From positions 1 to 64,000 of the forward strand of contig CALCUH010000150.1 of NCBI GenBank assembly GCA_937907165.1: a DNA stretch of 64,000 nucleotides, given 5' to 3'. Positions 18,901-30,900 of the stretch are shown here, piece by piece; positions within the stretch are counted from its first letter, which is position 1, and each line of letters starts with the position of its first letter. The notes under the pieces were generated by a model. It saw only the letters and a program-made list of their open reading frames with translations. It did not search any database and was not told where the DNA came from. Source of the DNA: an uncultured Bacteroidales bacterium (lineage in GTDB: Bacteria; Bacteroidota; Bacteroidia; Bacteroidales; Paludibacteraceae). A program made the translations under genes and the position numbers.

Positions 18901-21900
18901 AGAGCATTGATCTCTGTATCATCAATGTAGAACGTAGCAGAAGAATGGAATCCTCTGATCGGTATGGTCAATTGAGATGTAGGCTCGTTAGCGCAAGTTG
19001 TGTAAAGCGTATCCGCACAATCTTCAGCCTGCATAGAATCTCTATCGGTCACTTCGAAAGAGAAGGAAGTATCGACCACACAACTAGCGTTGGAAACCAG
19101 ACTAGCCGTATATTTACCCAAAGGCAAATCATTCTTTTGATAGTCGGAAATCAAACGTGTCATCTCAGAAGATACGGTCTTGCCCGCTGCGTTGTTGATG
19201 ATAACATCCATGCTACCAGATCTCTTCACATAAGAAGAGAACTTAACGGCGCCATTACCACTACCATGACAAAGTGTTGGAGAAGCCATCACATCATCCA
19301 ATTGGATATTAAGGACTGGAACAACGACCAGACTCAACTGATACAATGTATCACTGGTGAGCACACCTTTCACAAAGTAGTCATAAGAAGTGGTTTCTCC
19401 CTCATTCATGTCAGATGTCTCGAGCGACAATGCCCCGAAACTATAATCTGATCCTAAACAGATGGAATCCAAAACAGGGATAACGACTGTGTCACGGACA
19501 CCATCATAGAGTTCATAAGCACCATAGCAAAGGAGTTCAAGACGAGGAATGCCTCTTTGGTCGAAATCGACAATCGTGTACTCCTTTTCAAAGCGAGCCA
19601 ACGAATGATCAGGGAAGGAATCATTCAACAAAGCAACAGTTGGTGTAAATCCTCCGTTGTCTTTCAGATTAGCGGTAAAGATTCCGTTAGTCGCATCTAA
19701 TGAACCATCCAAATAGAGCGGCAATTCAGTATCCGACAACTTAACATTCGTCTCATCACCGCCCGTGTAAGAAGAAGACAAAACATTGTAAGCGATTTCA
19801 GAGCCATCAGCGACATCAAACGAAGAAGAACTGTTGCCCAAGAAAATATTACCTTTCACGATCGCCTTACCCAAAGAGAGAAGTGTCTCTTCACCATTAT
19901 TACCGGCGATGGTGTTGTTATAGAGATAAGTAACACCATTTACATGAGTGCTCTTGATCAACTCATGAGATTTATTTCCTGTGAAGGTTGAATTCACAAC
20001 CGTCAGGTCTCCATTCATACCAACCGCAGAGATAGCGTCTTGATAGTTGTTGATAGTAGAGTTCTCAACTCTCACGGAAGCGGTTGCATCAACGTTCATA
20101 CACATGTCAGATCCAGAGATGCCATCGAATGATACATCTTTAATCTTAACATTGTTCGCTTCTGAGATAGAGAGAACAATCTTTTCGCTTCTAACTGCGC
20201 AACTATCCAAAGTCACGTCACGTCCTACAGCACCTTTCAAAGAGATATTATTCAGATATAAGTTGTAGAACCCGACTGTTGTGGCATCAGTGACATCACC
20301 CTCTGGTTCTTTCACGTTGATGATGAAATTAAGAGTGTCAGAAGCGAGTATTGTTTTATTATTCACATTCGGAACATCACGTAGGCTTGGATTTTTCTTG
20401 TAACCACCGATGATAGAGAACGCATGAGGCGCATCAATCACACTTGAGCCTGACAATTGATCCAAATTATAATTACCTTGAGCGACATAGAATACGGCAT
20501 TATCTGGCACTTGCGTTATTCCGTAAACCATATCCGCACCATTCATCGCATTTTCCCAGTCGGCACCGGTACCACGACCAGAACGTTCTGTCTTGACATA
20601 GTATCCTTGGCCCTCGAACGAAGGGGTCACATATAATTTGTGGACAACCGCAAGTGGGCAACCGACAACGTTCACCGAATCTTCGCCGATTACATTATAG
20701 TTACCGACAGTATCGTAAACAATACCGCGGAATTGGTTACCGATTTGAATAGTATCGAAGTAGAAGAATGTATCAGGTTTGCAATCGATTTCAAATGCTC
20801 CCATACAAGACATTGAATGACGAGCGGATCCGATTTGGTCAACTTCAACAACAGACTCCTCCTTTGGCAAACGGATATATTGTCCGGTCGCAAGTTTATC
20901 ATCGAGAAGTTCTACAACGCATGTGATGTTTTCATCGTTCATCTTTTTAGAAGTTGCGATAAACTTGTTCTCTTTCAAAGAACCGGCGATAACACCATCT
21001 ACATCCTTCGGCTCTACCAAGATATCATGTTCACCAAATGGGAATGCGTTGCCAATTGTATCTGGGTTCTCGATGTAGAGATTGTAATCAGAAACAATCC
21101 TACTATCCTCTGAAGGTATTGCCATACCATTCAGTTTCATACGAGTGTTGAACACATTACCCATCAAGATGATATCGGTACTTTCAGGGAAATTGATGTC
21201 TTCCCAAGAAGCCTTACCATCGAACATCGTGTTATTGTAAAAACGCAATTCGGATTTTACCCTAGGCGCACCACTACCATATGGAAGATAATTATAGGTT
21301 TGCAATAGTTGGAATACATTGTTGAACGTTGAATTGCTTACAATGACATTTCCATTGTAATCACCCACATACATTGACTGCTCCAAATTAGTGAATGAAC
21401 ATCCATCAACATTGAGAATACTAGGAGCGCCATATTTATAGTGTGATAATCCCGAATATGCCAAACTGTCGAAACGGCAAGAGACAAGGTTCAACGTATC
21501 AAGATAAGAAGATATACCCATGTAGTCATAGAGGAACTCACAACTATCCAATTGAGCTGAGAGTGATTTACCTGTCACAGGGCCCAAGGTCAAAGCGGCG
21601 GAACTGCCCCTAAACATAGGATAACTGCCGACGAAACGTAAACCATATAAATAGACGTGACCGTCTAACTTGGAATTGATAGACATCACACGGCTTTGAT
21701 CATCCTGTAGATTTTTGACATCAAATGCAGAGTAATCATATTGAGAAACGATGTATTCGTCATCATCATTATAATCGGAGGACAATACCGTCGTATATTT
21801 TGAAGCGTTAGCGACCGCACCTTCCTGAGCATCAGGAGGATAAGAACCGATAACGTTAACCGGACGAGTAGTGTTATATGCATTCGCTGTATTGTATGCG

Positions 21901-24900
21901 TGGTAAACACCTTCTGCGACATGGAATGTCGCATTAGCAGGAACAATTGGGAAGTACATAGCGAACGTGGTATCGCCCATGGCATTCGCCCAATCACGTC
22001 CCGAACCATCTCCATGAGGTTGTGTCTTCACGTAATAGTTCATATAGGTAGGGAATTCGTATGCACCGACACAACTTGTATCCTTACGATTAATTCCGCG
22101 TTGGTCAACATCTACCTTTCTTACATCCCTCTCCACACAAATGACTTTTCCGCCAGAGAAGCTGGATGTGATGACAGGAATAACCTTAGTGTAACCACCA
22201 ACATCTCTTAAATTTGGAGAAACACCGGCATCATAACTCTCTACATCCATGACGCTAGCGATTTCATCTTTAGCCATCATCATGTCGTGTCCACCCTTCG
22301 TCCAGATTATCTCTTCATCCATGATGTTGTAATCTGAGTGAATGTTAGTCATAGAAGCCATGTTAGCGGAGAAGTAACCATCCTTGTTACCGACAATAAT
22401 GTTGGCGAAAAGATCCACATCTGACTGTGAATCTGAATAGATGACACTTCCAGAATTATCACCGGCTATGAAGTTATTTCCTACGATCGTGTTATTGGTT
22501 AATTTTAAATCGCTGGAAGTAATCGCAAAGACGGCGCCCTTAGTTGCCAAATTGCCTGTAATGGTTGAGTTCTCGATATTAGCCTTGGTGTTGTTCATAT
22601 AGGCTACACCACCGATACTGTCAATGCCACATTCCGAGCTAATAGCAATATTCTTTTCGAAGAGAGACCTCTTCACATCCAATTGAGCTCCGTCGAGGTT
22701 GAACACACCACCACGAGTACCGAAGTTCAACGTGAAATATGAATCAGTGATTTCCAATTCCGCACCTTTACCCGCCTTGATGGCCGTCGCGACATTCATC
22801 TTAAAGACGCATCGGTCTATGGTCAACGACGCATTCTCCATATTGACGGCACCCGAGTCGCATGAATAAGCGCCTTTGATGGTGAGGCCGTACATCTCGA
22901 CATCCCTATCCCCGCGGATATTCAGCACACATGATTTGTTGTCGTCAAAATTATAGAAAGAGTAAGTGTACTCACTCATATCGTCATCGTTGTATTTGCC
23001 TCCCGCATAAAGCGTGGTCGTATAGTTTTCAGGGTCGGAGACAGCGCCCGTAACAGCGTCCGCAGGGAAACCTCCCGTCAATGAGATGGAGCTGTTGACC
23101 TCAAATGCGTACGAGTCGCTCTTGTAGGTACCTTCGGCGATAAACACCTTCGCGCCGTCAGGGAATAACGGCAAGAGCGTGTCGAACATAGCCGCGCTCA
23201 TAGCATTCTCCCAATCCTCTCCGTTACCTGTTCCTTTCACTTTTACGAAGTAACCGTTCTCCAGAAGTTCAGGACGGACGGCGAGCGTCAAGCTGATGAT
23301 GCTGTCACATCCATTCGAGGTCTTCAAAGTATCGGAATAGTGGTATACACCGGCTCTTGTGATGGCCTTGCCCACTTCCTCGCCTTGGAACGTGTAGGAG
23401 TCACCTAAATTAATGGTGTCCTTGGTTTCAAACGCATCACCTAGGCAGACGAACTCAACCGCACCCATACATGTGCTGTCGAGACGGGCGGCACCTGTCT
23501 GGTCTTCCGTAACCGTGGTAGCGGTCAACGGGAAGCGGATGCTGGTGCCGTCTGGCAATGTATCCGACTTCAACGCTATGGTTGGGGTGAAACCGCCGTT
23601 GTCTTTAAGTGTTGCCTTAAACGTATTATTTTCAGTATCATATTGGCCCTCAAAAAGGGATGATAAATCGGATGGCTGCAATACTATATCGTTTTCTTCA
23701 AATTCAGAGGCATCCTCACCAGAAACAAACAATGGGCTCGTATAAATATTATTTTTGGAAAAAGCACTTGCATTAGACCCAATTTGTTCAACAGATTCAA
23801 AGACATTACCAACCATTATCGTAGAATTAACATCTTCTATATAGACGACACGATTAGCTGGCAGCTTATTAGACAAAAAGGTATTATTGTAAAATTCACA
23901 ATCACAATTCTTTCCGTATACAACTGAAGAGTTTACAAATGAAGAGTCAGAAAAGTTGTTCACATATGTGGAATTAACAGATCGCAGCTTTCCTCCTCGC
24001 TGAATCATAATAACAGCACCACCTCTTCCAGCATAACAATTGTCAAATGTTGTATTCTCGACATCTACAACACATCCTTCGTCAGGAGAGAAAATCGCCC
24101 CTCCATAATAAACTGTATAGCATTGATTAAAATAGGAATTACGAATATATAACGAACCGTAATTGGTTATTGCGCCCGCATTACTACCATCACCGATACA
24201 TTTAACAAAACGACAACTGTCAATATAAATTTCAGACGACTCAGTACCAGATACACATGTTACGTTCTCATAAAAATCGACTGAACGAAGATATAGTTTC
24301 ACTCCTTCTTTTTCCATAACAATCGGACCTCGTTTCGGTGTGTTGTGACGGTTACACCCAGTAATGTCCACTCCTTGTAATTTCAAATCTGCCTTCTGAA
24401 CAAACATCTCCTGGATATCATCAAGCGCATTATCAAAATATAAGCCGCCGATGTAAGATCCATCATGTTTCTCTTCATCATCCCCCAATAAATCGCCGTC
24501 AAAAATCGTCTTATATTTATCAGGATTACTTGTTACTTTTCCTGCCGCTGATGCGGGATATCCACCAATAATGGATATTGAAGAGTTGATTTCATAACAA
24601 CATTCATTAGCATTCGCCATGACAGAGAGTCCTTCCCCATACTTCGGCACATACCTACCTTCCGCCACATAGAACGTCGCCCCGTTAGGAGCCATCGGCA
24701 AGCAAGCGGCGAAGTCGTCACCATCCATGGCATTCTCCCAACTGCTACCATCACCCTTACCTTCTCGTTTAGTTTTCACATAATAGTTGCGAATTGACGG
24801 ATCTGGTTTTACAAACAATGTATGCACCACTGTTTTCTCACAACCATCTACTTCGGTGATCGTCTCAACAATATCGTCGTAGCGTCCTATAGAAGCATAG

Positions 24901-27900
24901 GTAACACCCAAGAACTTATCACCTACCCATATAGAGTTTTCCTCGTAAGTAGTATCATTTAAGCAATTGATTTCATACGCACCCATACAAGTGCTGTCGA
25001 GACGAGCGACACCCCTCTGGTCTTCCGTAACCATGGTCTCGCTCAACGGGAAGCGGATGCTGGTACCGTCTGGGAGCTTGTCGGCCTTGAGAGCGACATA
25101 CGGAACTATCCCTTTATCAGTTTTAAGGACTGGAGTGAAGAGACCTGTTGTCTTATCGATTGTTCCATCATATAGCTCAGCAACTTCCTCATAATAGTTC
25201 TTCACGTTCGAGAACTCTGAAACATTTTCGTAATCAGCATTTTGAAGAATTTCGTCAAACCTATAATCCGCAATTATATTGGATTTTCCCGGATTGCACA
25301 GAAGATTTTTGTGAGAATCTTGAAGGAGAGGCATAATGTTATATTCGTAATAAAGGGCAAGTGTTTCATCGAAAGAGAAATAATCAATCTCATTACCGAA
25401 GAAAATATTACCGACAAAAGCAAGAGTATCATTATCAGTAGTCTTATCTCCACGAATAGAGACATGATATTTCCCTTTATTTCCCAAGAAGGTGTTATTA
25501 TAAAATCTTTGGTTAGAGTAATAGCCATAATAAATATGATCTTCCGCCTCATTTCCAACGAAGGTGTTATTTGCGAAATAATTCATACGAATCGGAGATC
25601 CTTTAGAATTAATTATTCCAGCATTTTGAATAAGTATATATCCTTTATTCTTCACAAGAGAACTACCTGTAATCGAAAGATGAGAACCAAATGCATTTAT
25701 CATATCTTGTCGAGAAACATTATTTTCCAAATCACAATCTGATATGAAAACTTTTATTCTTTCAGAATGGATAAGATATTTAAATTTATTTCCATCAATT
25801 ACCGTCCTTGTGAAAGATAGAGAGTCAACCATTTCAAGGTCGGTAAAACTTTGATTTACAAAGAAACATGTATCTAACGCAACCCCACCCCCATAGTTAC
25901 CAATAATTTGGCAATCAGAAAATGATATCGGATAAACAGTACTAATTTGATTTGACAAAACCGCAGCATTATTATCTCGAATCAAACACCCATCAAAGCT
26001 ACAATCTTTATCAGCTTTAACCAAAGACTTACAACTATTGGATTCCAAAGTGTCAGACACAAAGATTACATTGCCGTTTGAGCAACGGAAAAATTCAGCA
26101 GGTCCACTACAATTTAAAACTTTCGAATTTTGCATTTCTAAATCACCGCCAACGTAAAATTCTGCGTTTACGACAAAGTCATCGAATAAAGAAGATTTAA
26201 TTTTTACAGTTTCCGCATAAGAATATATAAACCTTCCACAATGAGAATGAGAAAATTTACTGTTTAAAATATTTACTGACTCGCCAGGTAATCCGGAAGA
26301 CCAAATAGCTATAAATTCACTAGTGGTATTAATCGATTCAAAATTCGAATTGCGTATATCCAAATGTCCCATAGATTGAATCTTTCCAGAACACTCGCTC
26401 ACTGTCACGGAGTCTAATACAATAGATGTTAAACCATTTAAATCAGATTGTCCAAAAAACAAATAGTTTCCATTAATTTCATTGAATTGTGAGTTTTTCA
26501 CAGATAGATCAGAATACCCCACATAAATACCTCCTTCACAATTATCAAAGCGGGAATAATCAACAGAGACAACTCCCATTGTACGATCATTTTTAATAGT
26601 ATATTCATAAATATTTTCAAAACGTACATTTTTGCAATTCAAATTTAAAGGATCATCTGTGGATGAGAATAATACGCCATAAAACGTATGAGAAAAAGTA
26701 ACACCTTCAAACGACACAGACAGTGGACGTCTTATATCAGTCATGAACAAGTGATAGGAATCATCATCAGTATTGGTATAATTCTTCAAAACGGTAGTTC
26801 CATCATATTCATCCAAAGAATCTTTTGTCACATCATCATTTTTAAAATCTCCATCAAATAAAGTGATGTATTTATCCGGCTGGCTTAATGCATTTCCACT
26901 CGCATTTTTCGGGTATCCACCAATAATATTAATGCTACTATTGATTTGATAGTATAAATCAGAGCTTGTCTTAGATGTCATTAGATTTTCCCCATACTTC
27001 GGCACATACCTACCTTCCGCCACATAGAACGTCGCCCCGTCAGGAGCCAACGGCAAGCAAGCGGCGAAGTCGTCACCGCTCATCGCGTTCTCCCAGCTGC
27101 TACCGTCGCCCTTGCCTTCGCTCTTCGTCTTCACGTAATAAGCGAGCACGGAAGGATCTGGTTTCACGAACAAGGTATGGATGACAGTCTCTTCACAGCC
27201 AAAACTATTAACACTAGTTTCAGGTATGCTATCGAAACGACCTATAACGTCATAAGTCTTACCCAAAAACTCTCCACCGACAAAAATAGTGTCACTAACC
27301 TCAGTCAAATAATCTCCGCATCCTAATTCATACGCACCCATACAAGTGCTGTCAAGACGTGCGACACCCCTCTGGTCTTCCGTAACCATGGTCTCGCTCA
27401 ACGGGAAGCGGATGCTGGTACCGTCTGAAAGACGATCAGTTTTAAGTGCAAGTGTTGGTGTAAAGCCTCCATTGAATTTGAGAATAGGAGTAAAAAGATT
27501 TTTTGTATCATCATATGAGCCCTCAAACAGAGTGGTAAGAATCTCCTTATTACGATCCTTGGTATTCTTCAATCCGGCACATTTAGCTTTATTTGCATTG
27601 GTAAAAGTCAATACATTGTCTTCTAACGATATTTCTTCTTCGCACCCTCCATTAAGCGCCGCATTATGATATGGCAAAATGTTATGATAGAAAACCGGCA
27701 CGCTCCAAATACTTCCTATAGACTCAGCGTTCGACGCATTCGGATCAACATTTCCAACAATAATATTCCCTATAAACGGGACATCTGCTTCCTGAAGGAA
27801 AATAACCTCACCATTATCAACCACATTACCTATAATTGTATTGTTATATAACGTTGAGTTATGAGCGAAAGCGAAAAACATCAGTGTACTAGACAATTTA

Positions 27901-30900
27901 TTGCTAACAATTGTATTATTGGCAATTAAAACAGAATCACATCTATAAGAGACTGTGATTACAGTACCAAACTGATTTTCCCAAAATGTATTCCCTTCCA
28001 CATTGAAAAGCGTTTCAATCTTATCTTCCCGGCCTTTCAAAAATATCATTTCAGGCACATCCGCCTCATCAGAATCTTCTGGATCTTTTGGAGTATACAA
28101 GGAAACATTATTTGAGAAATTATTAGATGTTATCGAAACATGACCAAAAGCGGTAACAGACAATAATCTCTGAGAAGATCCGATATTATTATTATTAAAA
28201 GTAACATGATTGATTGCAAGAGAATCGATATTTGCATCAACCAGGTTCCCACTTATCTCATTATTTTCCACAACAGAATTTGTCAGATTTAAAATCGCAT
28301 GTTCGCCTATGACACTGATTAATGTAGATGCCTCATTTCCATCAAGCAATGTGTTATCGACTACACAAACCGCAGATGAGTTATTACATTCCAAAAGTTT
28401 CCCGGAACTTTTATTCTCTTTAAAAGAGCTATTCTTCACCATTAAACCATTTTCACCTACACATGTAACAAATCCAATATTTCTTTCGAAAGCAGAACTG
28501 TCAATCTGAGAACCTCCACGAGAAACATTAATCAATCCATAATTTTCTTTAAATTCAGAATTAGTAATATTAAAATCTTCATTATACACATCAATGATAG
28601 GATGGCCAGTCAAATCGTTTTTACCAACATTTTTGTTTGCAGAAACGTTGCTCATATAAATTGTTGTTCCCCAATATCCATTTCCTGAAATGGCTTCAAT
28701 CAACCTGCCATAGTTGCTGTCAAACGAGACGGAATCGATGTGTACGCTAGAACCCGAGTTAAGTCCCTTCAACACCAAGCATCTGTTGTAGTTTTTCACA
28801 AAAGAGACATTTTTCACGTTCAAATTGGTGTTGACCGAAATGTTTATGGCATTACTATTGTTGAAGAACTCACATGTATTGATTTGGACTTGTTTATCTG
28901 CAGATCCTATAAATATACCATTGAAACTATTTTTTATTCTTACACCCTCAATGTTTATTTGAAGAGCTCCAGGCGTTTTTGTATAGAAAATATTTGTTAA
29001 ATTATCAGCCACATTATCCTTACTCAAAATCGTTTGGCCATCGGTTTCTAAAGACTCGTTAATAATATCATCGCCATTGAAATCTCCATCAAAAGTAGTT
29101 TCATACTTCAGAGGGTCACTTACCGCACCCGTTTTCGCACCCGCAGGATAACCACCTCGAATAGTTACGCTTGAATTAATTTCGTAACACAATTTTGGAG
29201 ATTCGACATCAGATGAAAGGTTTTCCCCATACTTCGGCACATACCTACCTTCCGCCACATAGAACGTAGCCCCGTCCGGAGCCAATGGCAAAACAGCAGC
29301 AAAATCCTCCCCATTCATCGCATTTTCCCATGAAGAGCCATCACCTTTGCCTTCTCGCTTCGTCTTCACATAATATTCTTTAACAGTTGGATCTGGTTTC
29401 ACAAGCAATATGTGCATTACCACGCTATCGCAACCAAATTGGGATTTTAAGTTTTCAAAAATACTGTCATGAACACCTACTTGTGTATAGGTAACATCCA
29501 TGAATTTTCCACCCACATAAATCGTATCACGTACTAGGGTTGTGTCATTAGCGCAATTGATTTCATACGCGCCCGCACATGTGTTATCGAGACGAGCGAC
29601 GCCCCTCTGGTCTTCCGTAACCATGGTCTCGCTCAACGGGAAGCGGATGCTCTTGCCACTGGTAAGCTTATCATCTTGAAGAGGGATAACCAGAGTGTGA
29701 TCATCATAGATAGGCTTATCAGCCAACAAAGCGTCTAATTCTTCGGCCGTCGCAAGGACATCGCTCTTATCAATGAACAAAGAATCTTTATTCACATCGA
29801 GATAAACGTTGTGGGAAGATTTGACATTCGTCCCCATATATGCGACATCTCCGTTGATTATGTTACCAACTAAATTAAGTAATGAAGTGGAAGTTGACCA
29901 AATTTCGCCATTGAAGGTGTTATTCATAACATATGCGGTGTCAGCATTAATAGAGTTTGAGACCTTAGGCACTCCGGCAAAAGTATTGTTGACGATTATC
30001 GCTTTCTTACACGTGGAATTGAAGTGCCAACTTTCAATATTTACAAAAGTGTTTTTTTCAACTCTCACAGTGGATTTTTGGGCAGCATCCGAGAAGGAAC
30101 CTCCCGTCTCATTGTTTAGGAAGAGACATTCGCTAACCTTCGAATCAGAACAAGAGTACAAACCGAGGCCAGCAGTTCCTCTGCTAAATGTACATTTGTT
30201 GATGTTGCAGGAAACCTTGTTCGATGACGACCCTGTCACATCTAGGCAAGCACTTCCCTCTCTTGAATTTTGCCTACTATTTTCAAACACGATTCCAGAG
30301 ATTTCAACCGAACCTGAGTTTACCGGCTGTATTCTTAAGATATGGCGAACATCATCATTTCTGAAACTGCCATACGAGAATTCATCATAATCGTATTCCG
30401 AAGCGTTATTCTGAGCCAAATCACCATCGAAGGTGGTTAAATATTTAGCAGGATCACGAGTCAGATCCGTACCCTTCGCCGTACTTGGGAAACCTCCATA
30501 AATGGAGACGCATTTTGTCGTGAAGAACTCCTTATCGGTGATATCTGTAGGAACCTCGCCTTTATTGTCGTATATCGGTTGGTATTTACCTGCGGCGACA
30601 TAGAATTTAGTGCCATCAGCGACCAAAGGCAAAATTCTTGCGAAATCTTCGCCGCTCATGGCGTTGGTCCATGAGGAACCGTCGCCAGTACCATTACGCT
30701 TAGTCTTCACAAAAAATGATGTTGTAAAGAAGGCATTATATACCTCACTAAATTCCGAGTATGCATAACTGTATCTCTCCGCAATCGCAATAACGCTAAA
30801 GAAAGGTGCCTCGCCTTTCTTGACCTTTATCTTAAATGCACCGCTAACATCTGTGGAATCAGAAGCCAAAAACTCGACGGCATCCTGACTACGCCCATCC

